DNA from: JBJYKD01 sp049310025
GTDB taxonomy: Bacteria; Bacillota; Thermosediminibacteria; Thermosediminibacterales; Tepidanaerobacteraceae
Direction: 5' to 3'
Length of the DNA stretch: 64,000 nt
NCBI RefSeq assembly: GCF_049310025.1
Contig: NZ_JBJYKD010000003.1
Coordinates: 62,001-126,000, forward strand
Shown: positions 27,054-35,304 of the stretch, in pieces
Position numbering within the stretch: position 1 is the first letter of the stretch
How the letters are laid out: each line of letters begins with the position of its first letter
Made by a program: the position numbers and the translations under genes
The notes under the pieces: generated by a model
The model's database searches: none
What the model saw: only the letters and a program-made list of their open reading frames with translations
What the model was told of the DNA's origin: nothing

Positions 27054-27749
27054 ATGACGAAAGAAAAAATCCTTATAGTTGATGATGAACCGCATATACT
27101 GGAACTGGTTCGCTACAATTTGGAAGCCAGCGGATTTAAGGTGATCGAAGCGATGGACGGCAAGACGGCCATCGAGTTAACAGAATCACAAAGGCCGGAT
27201 TTAATCCTGCTGGACCTGATGCTGCCGGGCGTTGACGGTCTGGAAGTCTGCAGAATTCTCCGAAGACAGAGCAGCACCCGGGACATACCCATCATTATGC
27301 TCACTGCAAAGGGCGAAGAAATTGATAAGGTTTTGGGGCTCGAGATAGGTGCCGATGATTATATTACCAAACCCTTCAGCCCGAGGGAATTGACGGCGAG
27401 GATAAAAGCGGTTCTCCGCAGATCCTCGCCCGAAAAAAAGGAGAACGTCATTAAAGCGGGCGGCCTGACCATAGATGTTGAAAAATACGAGGTTACGGTG
27501 GAGGGGGAAAAGCAGGAATTCACACCCAAGGAGTTTGAGCTTTTAAAACTACTGGCTTCCAACCCGGGCAAAGTTTTTTCCAGGGAATATCTTCTGGAAA
27601 ATATCTGGGGTTACGATTACCTCGGGGATACCAGGACGGTGGATGTGCATATCAGGCACCTGCGACAGAAGATAGAAAAGGATTCCGACAGGCCGGTGTA
27701 TATAGAGACCGTCAGGGGGATCGGATACAAGTTTAATGAACCGGAGTGA
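27054..27749 (+). CDS. phoP: OmpR-family response regulator, PhoP type
   Basis: The 231-aa regulator has an N-terminal receiver domain (acidic pair D10/D11, phosphoacceptor D54 in LILLDLMLPG, K107 region TKPFSPREL) and a C-terminal winged helix (FTPKEFELLKLLASNPGKVFSREYLLENIWG; DVHIRHLRQKIE). The kinase gene overlaps its end, and pstB and phoU follow, which points to phosphate control. A Pho-box-like repeat is found at the next promoter. WalR is an alternative by sequence alone. Confidence 0.88.
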   Translation: MTKEKILIVDDEPHILELVRYNLEASGFKVIEAMDGKTAIELTESQRPDLILLDLMLPGVDGLEVCRILRRQSSTRDIPIIMLTAKGEEIDKVLGLEIGADDYITKPFSPRELTARIKAVLRRSSPEKKENVIKAGGLTIDVEKYEVTVEGEKQEFTPKEFELLKLLASNPGKVFSREYLLENIWGYDYLGDTRTVDVHIRHLRQKIEKDSDRPVYIETVRGIGYKFNEPE

Positions 27750-27754
27750 TTTTT

Positions 27755-29500
27755 TTGCAAAAGAGACTCGCCAAAAAACTTTTTGTACTGGTTGCTGTGT
27801 CCATCGGAATAGTGAGCCTTCTTTCTTTTTCAATTTTTCAAAGCTATTTTCTGAAAAGCAGAGTAAGCGATGTTTTTTCAAGCGCGGTACTGGTAAAAGA
27901 CATCGTTGAGCGGGCTGTGGCCGGCGGCCACCCAATTGACCAAAAGGAGGTTGTATCTTTATCTCGAAACATAGGAAAGGATATTGTGGTAATAGAAAAC
28001 GGGATAGTAATAGCTAGTTCAGAAAGTCCGGAGAACGCGGGCGAAAGGGACCGGTTTTATTTCAGGTTCACTCCAGGCCGGGAGCATACGGTGAGAGTCT
28101 CTTCTGTTCGGGAGATGTGGAGCAGCGGGAAGATATTTGCCGTTGTCCGGGCAAGTTTTCCTGAAGGTAACTCCGGGATAATCGCCGTTTCGACGCCATT
28201 TCTGCCGGTTAAAAAATTGGTTTCGAAAATAATTTTGACGGTTTTTCTGGGTTCGATACTGGGGGGACTGGCGGCTTTATTTCTGTTAAAAAAGTTTTCA
28301 TCGGCACTAGTGAAGTCTATAAAAGACATGATCGATGTGGCCAGGGCCATTTCAAGTGGCAATTTTTCCGGGTCAATCAGAGTTGAATCAGACGATGAGC
28401 TGGGGCAGCTGGGCGAAACCCTGAATACCATGTCGGGAAAGCTGCGGGAAACACTAAATGAACTGGACGACAGGACCACCAAGATGGAAGCCATATTGAG
28501 CAGCATGGTTGACGGAGTTGTGGCGGTGGATACTGGCGGCAGGATAATGCTTTTTAATCCGGCGGCGGAAAAAATTTTTGAAACAAGCGAAAAGGAAGCT
28601 CTGGGCAGGCACCTCATAGAAGTCGTAAGGAATTACGAATTAAATGAAATAGTAAGCGAAGCCCTTGTAAGCGGGGAAACTTCGTTTAAGGAACTGGTAC
28701 TCCTCCCCAGCGAGCGAATTCTCAGGGTGCATGTAAGCCCTTTTAAAGACAAAAACGGCAGGATTCTGGGCATAGTAGCCGTAATCCGGGACATTTCAGA
28801 GCTGAGAAAACTGGAAAAAATGCGCTCGGATTTTGTGGCGAATGTTTCACACGAACTCCGCACACCTCTCACTTCCATAAAAGGTTTCGTCGAGACCCTC
28901 CTCGACGGAGCTTACAGAGATCCGAACCTCTCCAAGAGATTTTTAAAGATTATAGATTTTGAAACCGGAAGGTTACACAGGTTGATAAGCGACCTTCTGG
29001 ATTTGTCCCAGCTGGAGACCAACCAGATAAAACTTCGAATGGAGGATGTTGACATTGCGGGTGCGGTGGATGAGGTGATGGTTATTTTTAACGAGCGCAT
29101 AAAAGAAAAGCACCTGGAATTTTCAACCCGTTTTCAGGAAAACCTGCCCAAGGTAAAGGCGGATCCTGACTGGCTGCGTCAGGTGTTTATAAATCTTATA
29201 GACAACGCCATAAAATACACCCCCTCCGGCGGAAAGGTGTGGATCGAGGCTGAGGAAAAGGGCGAATTCGTGGAAGTAAAGGTCTGTGACACGGGTATAG
29301 GAATCCCCGAAGAGGACTTACCCAGGGTTTTTGAAAGATTTTATCGAGTAGATAAGGCCAGGTCCAGGCAGCAGGGGGGGACCGGTTTGGGGCTCTCGAT
29401 CGTAAAACACATTATAAAATCACAGGGAGGGGATATAAGGGTTGAGAGTAAAAAAAACGAGGGAAGCAAGTTTATTTTCCTGCTAAAAAAATCCGCTTAA
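27755..29500 (+). CDS. phoR: Sensor histidine kinase, PhoR type
   Basis: The 581-aa kinase has a membrane segment near the N-terminus, an extracytoplasmic sensor loop, a second membrane segment (IILTVFLGSILGGLAALFL), a HAMP linker, a PAS domain (AILSSMVDGVVAVDTGGRIMLFNPAAEKIF), the H-box FVANVSHELRTPLTSIKG and N, G1 and G2 boxes (NLIDNAIKYTPSGG, DTGIGIPEEDL, GGTGLGLSIVKH). TTG 27755 is placed 8 bases after CCGGAG; GTG 27746 overlaps that site. It pairs with the upstream regulator. Confidence 0.9.
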   Translation: MQKRLAKKLFVLVAVSIGIVSLLSFSIFQSYFLKSRVSDVFSSAVLVKDIVERAVAGGHPIDQKEVVSLSRNIGKDIVVIENGIVIASSESPENAGERDRFYFRFTPGREHTVRVSSVREMWSSGKIFAVVRASFPEGNSGIIAVSTPFLPVKKLVSKIILTVFLGSILGGLAALFLLKKFSSALVKSIKDMIDVARAISSGNFSGSIRVESDDELGQLGETLNTMSGKLRETLNELDDRTTKMEAILSSMVDGVVAVDTGGRIMLFNPAAEKIFETSEKEALGRHLIEVVRNYELNEIVSEALVSGETSFKELVLLPSERILRVHVSPFKDKNGRILGIVAVIRDISELRKLEKMRSDFVANVSHELRTPLTSIKGFVETLLDGAYRDPNLSKRFLKIIDFETGRLHRLISDLLDLSQLETNQIKLRMEDVDIAGAVDEVMVIFNERIKEKHLEFSTRFQENLPKVKADPDWLRQVFINLIDNAIKYTPSGGKVWIEAEEKGEFVEVKVCDTGIGIPEEDLPRVFERFYRVDKARSRQQGGTGLGLSIVKHIIKSQGGDIRVESKKNEGSKFIFLLKKSA

Positions 29501-29523
29501 CATATTTTTAAGATTAATATAAT
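29497..29523 (+). promoter_or_regulatory. PhoP-box-like promoter of pstB-phoU
   Basis: TTAACA (29497-29502) and TTAAGA (29508-29513) are 11 bp apart, the spacing of Gram-positive PhoP boxes, and end 4 bases before a TATAAT -10 at 29518-29523. No good -35 is present, as expected for a PhoP-activated promoter. A further TTAACA lies at 29530. Confidence 0.55.
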
Positions 29524-29568
29524 AGAACCTTAACAAAACAGGCTTACAATTTTGATGTAAGGAGGCGA

Positions 29569-30342
29569 GTGAAAATAGAAAAGAAAATAGAAAATAAGAT
29601 ATATACCGAAGGTTTAAATCTGTTTTACGGAAATTTTCAGGCCTTAAAAAATATAAAGATAGAGTTGAAAAAGAATAGAGTTACCGCCCTTATAGGCCCC
29701 TCCGGGTGCGGGAAATCAACTTTTCTGAGGACTTTAAACCGGATGAACGATTTGATAGACGGGGTGAGCATTGAAGGCAAGATTATCCTTGATAACAAAA
29801 ATATATACGACCCTGATGTGGATGTGGTGGACCTGAGAAAAAGAGTGGGCATGGTATTTCAAAAGCCGAATCCCTTCCCCATGTCGATTTATGACAACGT
29901 TGCCTACGGCCCCAGAATTCACGGCAACAGGGATAAAAAGAAGCTGGATGAAATAGTGGAAAAAAGCCTTAGAGGAGCGGCGCTCTGGGATGAAGTAAAG
30001 GACAGGCTCAGGGACTCAGCAATGGGCCTCTCGGGCGGACAACAGCAGAGGCTCTGCATAGCCAGGGTCCTTGCCGTAGAACCGGAAGTGGTATTGATGG
30101 ACGAACCATGCTCGGCACTGGACCCAATATCGACCATGAAGGTAGAGGAATTGATTGAACAGCTTAAAGAAAAATACACCATAGTAATAGTAACTCACAA
30201 CATGCAGCAGGCCGGGCGCATTTCGGATTATACGGCCTTTTTCCTGGCGGGCGAACTCGTGGAGTTTGGCCCGACGGAAGACCTCTTTTACAACCCGAAA
30301 AATAAGAAAACCGAAGACTATATAACCGGGCGTTTCGGTTAA
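29569..30342 (+). CDS. pstB: Phosphate ABC transporter ATP-binding protein PstB
   Basis: This 257-aa ABC ATPase has Walker A GPSGCGKST (43-51), a Q loop (VFQKPNPFPMSIYDNVAYG, diagnostic of PstB), the signature LSGGQQQR and Walker B VVLMDEPCSALDP. It energises high-affinity phosphate uptake. GTG 29569 sits only 3 bases after AAGGAGG. The transporter subunits pstS, pstC and pstA are absent between the Pho regulators and this gene, so they must be elsewhere or missing. Confidence 0.95.
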   Translation: MKIEKKIENKIYTEGLNLFYGNFQALKNIKIELKKNRVTALIGPSGCGKSTFLRTLNRMNDLIDGVSIEGKIILDNKNIYDPDVDVVDLRKRVGMVFQKPNPFPMSIYDNVAYGPRIHGNRDKKKLDEIVEKSLRGAALWDEVKDRLRDSAMGLSGGQQQRLCIARVLAVEPEVVLMDEPCSALDPISTMKVEELIEQLKEKYTIVIVTHNMQQAGRISDYTAFFLAGELVEFGPTEDLFYNPKNKKTEDYITGRFG

Positions 30343-30356
30343 AGGGAGGGGCAAAA

Positions 30357-31019
30357 ATGACTACTGTGAGAGCGTCTTTTGACAGAGAGCTCAGAGAACT
30401 GCAACAGGATATACTGAAGATGGGCGGTATGGTGGAACAGCAGATATACAACGCCGTGGAGTCCCTTGTCAAAAAGGATGAAAAACTGGCGAATAAAGTC
30501 ATAGAAGACGACGATATAGTGGATGATATGGAACACCGGATAGAAGACAGGTGCGTCAAGCTTATAGCCAGGCAGAATCCGCTGGCTAAGGATTTAAGGG
30601 TCATATTTACGGGGGTGAAGATAGCCACCGATTTGGAGAGAATGTCCGATAACGCTATAGACATCGCCAGGACCACCATAAGACTCCTGGGCCAGCAGTA
30701 TATTAAGCCTTTAATCGATATTCCCCGAATGGCGTATTTGACAAGGGAGATGGTGAGGACGGCCCTGGACGCTTACATCAACCAGGATGTGGAAGCGGCG
30801 CAGAAGGTGTGCGACGCCGATGATGAAATCGACCATCTCTATTCCCAGATCTTTCGGGAGCTCCTGGTAATTATGATGGAAGATCCCCGGACCATTTCTC
30901 AGGCCACACAGCTGTTGTTTGTCGGCAGGTTCCTGGAGCGGATCGCCGACCACGCTACAAATCTGGGTGAATGGATAATATATCTGGTTACCGGGGAGAA
31001 AAAGGAACTGAATAATTAA
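30357..31019 (+). CDS. phoU: Phosphate signalling protein PhoU
   Basis: This 220-aa all-helical protein carries two PhoU repeats, each with an acidic metal-site motif (DDDIVDDMEHRIE near residue 45; DADDEIDHLYSQI near 145). PhoU links the Pst transporter to the PhoR kinase and represses the Pho response when phosphate is ample. ATG 30357 follows GGGAGGGG, 14 bases after pstB. A terminator follows. Confidence 0.95.
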   Translation: MTTVRASFDRELRELQQDILKMGGMVEQQIYNAVESLVKKDEKLANKVIEDDDIVDDMEHRIEDRCVKLIARQNPLAKDLRVIFTGVKIATDLERMSDNAIDIARTTIRLLGQQYIKPLIDIPRMAYLTREMVRTALDAYINQDVEAAQKVCDADDEIDHLYSQIFRELLVIMMEDPRTISQATQLLFVGRFLERIADHATNLGEWIIYLVTGEKKELNN

Positions 31020-31043
31020 GTTTAAAAAGGACTTAATAATAAA

Positions 31044-31079
31044 CGGCCGGTGTGGCAAACGCTACGGCGGCCGCTTTTT
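31044..31079 (+). terminator. Terminator after phoU
   Basis: CGGCCG (31044-31049) pairs with CGGCCG (31068-31073); an inner GTGGC/GCTAC helix closes an AAAC loop, and a T run follows. Confidence 0.8.
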
Positions 31080-31195
31080 ATTTTTTATTTGGACTTAATG
31101 CACTTTTAGTGCCAGTATTAATGCCTATCACCGGCGGCACTATCGGGAAAATATGATATCGGGCTGTTCGTCGTTTCGGAACGGTATTCAGAACA

Positions 31196-31225
31196 GTATA
31201 AAACTAAAACTCCCAGGGCATTATA
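31196..31225 (+). promoter_or_regulatory. Candidate sigma-G promoter of the DUF1614-spoIIP-YIEGIA block
   Basis: GTATA (31196-31200), 18 bases, then CATTATA (31219-31225): close to the sigma-G pattern GMATR-N18-CATNNTA. It ends 22 bases before the ribosome binding site of the DUF1614 gene. The 240-bp gap holds nothing else that I recognise after the phoU terminator. Confidence 0.55.
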
Positions 31226-31261
31226 AAAAAAGAAATTTCATCAAAATGTGAGGTGTTTAGA

Positions 31262-31960
31262 GTGCCTGTCGGTGTTATCCTGCTGCTGGTAATAGCGGTG
31301 CTTATTTATTTTGGTCTGTTGCAGAGGGTTTTAGACAGGATGCACATGTCCGATAAGCTGGCTTTAATTTTTATCGGAGCCATGATATTGGGAACATTTA
31401 TACCGAACATACCGCTTGGAATGGGCCTTTCCATAAACCTGGGAGGAGGTGTGGTGCCGATAGTTATCGCCGTCTATCTCATCGCCACATCAGATACGGG
31501 CCGGGAAAAAATGCGGGCCATTGCCGCTTCAATAATTACGGGTATAGTCATCTATGCCGCCGGGAGGCTCTTGCCGGCAGAGCCGGGGACCATGTTTATA
31601 GACCCGATCATAGCCTTCTCCATCCTGGCGGGTATTATCGCTTATATATTCGGCAGGTCGCGCAGGGGGGCTTTTGTTGCCGGTATATTCGGTATCATTT
31701 TAAGCGATATTTTTTACGCCCTGGGAGCCACCACAAGGCCCGTGGGGACCACCATCGGTGGAGCCGGCGTCTTTGATGCGGCTGTACTGGCTTCGGTTAT
31801 CGCGGTGGCTCTGTGCGAAATTGTCGGGGAAACCCGGGAAAAACTCCAGGGAGGCACCGCTAAAGCCAAAAAAGAGGCTAGAGAAAACCCCGAGATGGCC
31901 AGCATGCTTGCTGAGGACAGAGAAGAAGGTGAAGACAATGATAATGAGAGCAATCCGTAA
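31262..31960 (+). CDS. DUF1614 family membrane protein
   Basis: The 232-aa polytopic protein has six to seven membrane segments and a charged C-terminal tail of about 45 residues (ETREKLQGGTAKAKKEARENPEM and on). GTG 31262 lies 6 bases after TGAGGTG. The family is of unknown function; here it begins an operon that continues with spoIIP, whose start overlaps its end, and YIEGIA. A forespore-type promoter candidate lies upstream, so a sporulation role is inferred. Confidence 0.8.
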   Translation: MPVGVILLLVIAVLIYFGLLQRVLDRMHMSDKLALIFIGAMILGTFIPNIPLGMGLSINLGGGVVPIVIAVYLIATSDTGREKMRAIAASIITGIVIYAAGRLLPAEPGTMFIDPIIAFSILAGIIAYIFGRSRRGAFVAGIFGIILSDIFYALGATTRPVGTTIGGAGVFDAAVLASVIAVALCEIVGETREKLQGGTAKAKKEARENPEMASMLAEDREEGEDNDNESNP

Positions 31961-33158
31961 GTTGACCGTACTTTCTTTGGCGTTATTTCTCGCCATGGGC
32001 GTGTATATTTCCGATGTAAAGGCCGAAGAAGAAAAGGAAGAGGGTTTTTTTACCGTTTATGAAGAGGGGTCGAATAAGAAGATATTTGTCACCGGCATGG
32101 TGGTGAATGTTGGAGACCAGTATCTTGATGAGGATAACAAAATGTACGAAATCGTTAAAGTTTCCGGGGACACAGCTTACGCCCGCTTCAAAGAAAGGGT
32201 CGACATCGAACAGGCGCTTGATTTACCGGAAGCAATGGCCATGGCCAGGGGGATACAGGACGATTATAACACAGTGAAGGTCTCGGATCTTAAAAAAGAA
32301 AAAGTTGTGGGCATCTACCATACCCACAGCGACGAATCTTACATCCCCACCGACGGCAAACCCAGCATCCCTTACAGAGGAGGGATTTTTAAAGTTGGAG
32401 ATTCTCTGGCCGCGGCTCTAGAGAGAAAGGGGATTAAAGCGGTTCATTCCTACCGGCCTCACGATCCTCACGACTCCATGGCTTATCAGAGATCCCGTCG
32501 TACCGCTATGGAAATTTTAAAGAAAGGTCCAGACGCCGTAATAGACGTACACCGGGATTCGGTACCAGCCGAAGAATACCATGGCAATGTGAACGGCGAG
32601 TCCCTGGCGAAGGTCCGGCTGGTGGTAGGGAGACAGAACCCTCAGATGAGCGCCATCAACAATTTCGCATGGCAGTTAAAAGCCAACGCCGACAGGAAAT
32701 ACCCGGGTCTCATAAAAGGGATTTTTTACGGGAAAGGCAGTTACAACCAGGACCTTTACCCGCGGACAATTCTAATTGAAGCAGGCACCTATACCAATTC
32801 AAGATATAACGCTCAGGAAGGCGTCGATTATATGGCGGATGTAATAGCCACCACTTTGTACGGCCCGGATTACGCAAAAAAAGTTACCCCCGGGGGAGGA
32901 ACCACCACTCAAATCCCCGGGGAAAACAGGGGAGCTTCAAGGGCGCTCCTGTGGATAATAGGCATTGGAGTTGTGGGCTTTATAGTTTACCTGCTCATCA
33001 GCACCGGTGGCATCAATGAGCTTTCGGCAAAAATGAAGCGCTTTATAGGTTCAGAGTTTGTAAACTTTTTGGGCAATGTGAATAAACTATATTCGAGAAA
33101 TGCAAAGAAAGACAAAAACGGTGACCAGCGAGAAGACGGCAGCAAAAATGATGAATGA
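31938..33158 (+). CDS. spoIIP: Stage II sporulation protein P (SpoIIP), N-acetylmuramoyl-L-alanine amidase
   Basis: This enzyme of the engulfment machinery (SpoIIDMP) removes stem peptides from septal peptidoglycan. From ATG 31938 the product has 406 aa: signal or anchor segment (residues 8-26), an extracytoplasmic domain with the zinc motifs YHTHSDESY and VIDVHRDS and the catalytic-Glu segment LIEAGTYTN, and a C-terminal membrane segment (LLWIIGIGVVGFIVYLLIS). ATG 31944 is an alternative start. It overlaps the DUF1614 gene by 23 bases. Confidence 0.92.
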   Translation: MIMRAIRKLTVLSLALFLAMGVYISDVKAEEEKEEGFFTVYEEGSNKKIFVTGMVVNVGDQYLDEDNKMYEIVKVSGDTAYARFKERVDIEQALDLPEAMAMARGIQDDYNTVKVSDLKKEKVVGIYHTHSDESYIPTDGKPSIPYRGGIFKVGDSLAAALERKGIKAVHSYRPHDPHDSMAYQRSRRTAMEILKKGPDAVIDVHRDSVPAEEYHGNVNGESLAKVRLVVGRQNPQMSAINNFAWQLKANADRKYPGLIKGIFYGKGSYNQDLYPRTILIEAGTYTNSRYNAQEGVDYMADVIATTLYGPDYAKKVTPGGGTTTQIPGENRGASRALLWIIGIGVVGFIVYLLISTGGINELSAKMKRFIGSEFVNFLGNVNKLYSRNAKKDKNGDQREDGSKNDE

Positions 33159-34062
33159 TGAATTTTTGATGTCAAAATACCTTACGGTAATAGCAGCAGG
33201 TGTTACAATGGGGACCCTGGCCCGGATATATATGCTCCGGGCGGATTACAGGCAGTACCCCAGCTACCCCCAGGGTTACCTGATTCACATCTCGCTGGGG
33301 TTGATTGCGGCGTTTTTGGGAGCGGTAGCGGTGCCGGCGCTGGTCGCCAGGGAATATACGGCAGTAACCTTTTTGGCCTTAGCGGCTCAGCAATTCCGGG
33401 ATATCCGGGAAATGGAGCGAAAAAGCCTTGAAAACATCGAAGATACGGAACTGGTCCCGCGGGGGGCGGCTTACATCGAAGATATAGCAAAGGCTTTTGA
33501 ATCCAGAAATTACCTGTCCATTTGGACCGCGCTGGCCACCAGTTTCGTTCTCCAATTTTTTAAAAATATCGGGGCATCAATAATTACTGGTATAGGGATA
33601 ATGTTGATTTTAAGCCTTTTCGCAAAAAGAAAACAGATAAAGGATATCGCCGTGGTGAGACCCGCAGAGGTTCATTTTGAAGATACCCTTTTGTGTATTG
33701 AAAATATCGTTGTGATGAATGTGGGCCTTCCCGAGTCCAGAGAAATTTTTGAAAAAAAGGCTCTGGCCGTGATGATAGAGCCCAGGGATGACAATGCCCG
33801 CGCCACCCTCGCCAATCTGGGGCAGCGCCAGGCCATAGTCCATGATGTGGCGGCTCTTCTGGGGGTGAAAAGGGATATCACCGATGTGGATTTTGTCCCC
33901 CTTGCCAGGCTTGATCTGGAAACGGGAAAAGTCGGCCTTGTAATAGTGCCTATGGAACATGACATCGAGAGCCTTATCCAGGCCATAAATAGGGTCCCGG
34001 TTTTGGAAAGTTGCAGGAGAAAACCGCTGGAATCCTGGGCTGGCAGAAAGGCAGCCGATTAG
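33148..34062 (+). CDS. YIEGIA family protein
   Basis: The membrane protein of about 304 aa has N-terminal membrane segments (LIHISLGLIAAFLGAVAVPALV and others) and the family's namesake segment as AAYIEDIAKAFESRNY (YIEDIA instead of YIEGIA). It overlaps the spoIIP stop. The family is restricted to sporeforming Clostridia and found with a small capping subunit, which is the next gene here. The role is not known; a forespore or coat function is inferred from context. ATG 33151 or 33169 could also be the start. Confidence 0.82.
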   Translation: MMNDEFLMSKYLTVIAAGVTMGTLARIYMLRADYRQYPSYPQGYLIHISLGLIAAFLGAVAVPALVAREYTAVTFLALAAQQFRDIREMERKSLENIEDTELVPRGAAYIEDIAKAFESRNYLSIWTALATSFVLQFFKNIGASIITGIGIMLILSLFAKRKQIKDIAVVRPAEVHFEDTLLCIENIVVMNVGLPESREIFEKKALAVMIEPRDDNARATLANLGQRQAIVHDVAALLGVKRDITDVDFVPLARLDLETGKVGLVIVPMEHDIESLIQAINRVPVLESCRRKPLESWAGRKAAD

Positions 34063-34071
34063 GTGAAGGGT

Positions 34072-34266
34072 ATGGATAACATAGGGATAAAAGAGGTCAT
34101 CCTGGCCGTCGTCACTATAAATAAGGAGCAGACGGCCTCGGGAGTACCGGTGTTCTACGCGCGAGATGAAAAGGAAAGGAATAAGATAGCCCTGTATCTG
34201 TGCAAAATACTCTCGGCCATGGCTCATGATCTGGAAAATGGTTCCTACATCATCGTCCGACACTGA
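34072..34266 (+). CDS. Capping complex subunit for YIEGIA
   Basis: The 64-aa protein starts at ATG 34072 after TAGGTGAAGGG. The compact sequence DNIGIKEVILAVVTINKEQTASGVPVFYARDEKERNKIALYLCKILSAMAHDLENGSYIIV matches the small protein that regularly accompanies YIEGIA genes. No membrane segment or metal motif is seen. Confidence 0.8.
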   Translation: MDNIGIKEVILAVVTINKEQTASGVPVFYARDEKERNKIALYLCKILSAMAHDLENGSYIIVRH

Positions 34267-34279
34267 TGGGGGATTAAAT

Positions 34280-34747
34280 TTGAAAGTTATATATTCCTGC
34301 TACTGGGGCAGCTACCTTGCTGTGGTGGCTGCTTCGTTGCATCTAGGTAAGATAAAAGCAGGACAATTTAAAGATGAAGAAATCTTAAAACTGCCCAGAT
34401 TTAACGGTATCACATACCCGCAGTTGGGAGAGCTTTTTTATATGGGGACCGACGACCTGGGCCGCAGGATTTATGTCATGGGTTCCAAAAGTACCGGCCG
34501 CGTTATAGAGAGGACGTTGAACGGCCTTGCCGAAATATACGGCCTTGGGAAGAACTCGGTGGATTTTGTTGATCTGAACGCCCACAGCAATTTTTATATA
34601 TCGCTGGGCAGCTGTTTGATTCATAAATTCAGGCTGGAAAAAACGGGTCTTGCTCTTGTTCTGAAAGGAATAAGGAAAAGCATGAATGGGCTGGAAAATA
34701 CCGTGCTGAAAGTGAAAAACGAGCCCGACTATACAAAAAAAGGTTAA
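34280..34747 (+). CDS. DUF3189 family protein, copy 1
   Basis: The 155-aa protein starts at TTG 34280, 7 bases after GGGGGA. It begins KVIYSCYWGSYLAVVAASLHLG and contains GELFYMGTDDLGRRIYVMGSKSTGR. The C-x-G-S/A-x-x-S-like start is shared with the next gene, which is clearly a paralogue. The DUF3189 family is found in sporeforming Firmicutes and has no known activity. Confidence 0.82.
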   Translation: MKVIYSCYWGSYLAVVAASLHLGKIKAGQFKDEEILKLPRFNGITYPQLGELFYMGTDDLGRRIYVMGSKSTGRVIERTLNGLAEIYGLGKNSVDFVDLNAHSNFYISLGSCLIHKFRLEKTGLALVLKGIRKSMNGLENTVLKVKNEPDYTKKG

Positions 34748-34761
34748 AAAAGGATGATGGT

Positions 34762-35235
34762 ATGAGGATTTTTTATTACTGCTACGGGAGCGCCCATTCT
34801 TCTGTGGTAGCTGCTTCCATTCACCTCGGTTTTTTGCCTGCCGACCGGGTTCCCCCTCCCGATGAATTCAGGAAATTGCCCCATTACGACAGAACCAATT
34901 CTTTTGAAATCGGGACTCCTTTTTTTATGGGAAAAGACGAGTACGGTTCCGAGATATTTATAATAGGCATGACCAGCCAGAGGGAGCTTGTCAAGAAGGC
35001 CATTGTTAGTTTTTTAAAACACTCGGGGGTAAATACATGCGATTTAATGATGGTAGACACTCTGAGAAATGTAAATTTAAAAACCAAGATCGGGGGATTT
35101 ATGTCGCGCAGGTTGGGGCTTGTAAAACTGGGGAGGCCGCTAACCATACAGGGGATACGGGAAAAATACTTTGAATTTGTCCAACTGGTTGACAGCGTTA
35201 AAAAAGCCGAAGGCCTGAGTTTAAACAAAACTTGA
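34762..35235 (+). CDS. DUF3189 family protein, copy 2
   Basis: This 157-aa paralogue of the upstream gene shares, in the same order, FYYCYGSAHSSVVAASIHLG, a KLPHYD/KLPRFN block, the PFFMGKDEYGSEIFIIGM core and a C-terminal GLVKLGRPLTIQGIR. The pair arose by tandem duplication and has diverged widely. Function unknown. It ends the sporulation block; the following promoter begins just before its stop codon. Confidence 0.82.
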   Translation: MRIFYYCYGSAHSSVVAASIHLGFLPADRVPPPDEFRKLPHYDRTNSFEIGTPFFMGKDEYGSEIFIIGMTSQRELVKKAIVSFLKHSGVNTCDLMMVDTLRNVNLKTKIGGFMSRRLGLVKLGRPLTIQGIREKYFEFVQLVDSVKKAEGLSLNKT

Positions 35236-35260
35236 CTTCCAAATCCTTTTTGGTAATAAT
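35232..35260 (+). promoter_or_regulatory. Promoter of the DUF512-der-plsY-gpsA operon
   Basis: TTGACT (35232-35237) and AATAAT (35255-35260) are 17 bases apart, each matching 5 of 6 consensus positions. The start codon is at 35305. Confidence 0.6.
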
Positions 35261-35304
35261 ATTAGTAGTAGGTAATATAAGTTACTATAAAAAATGAGGT
35301 AAAA

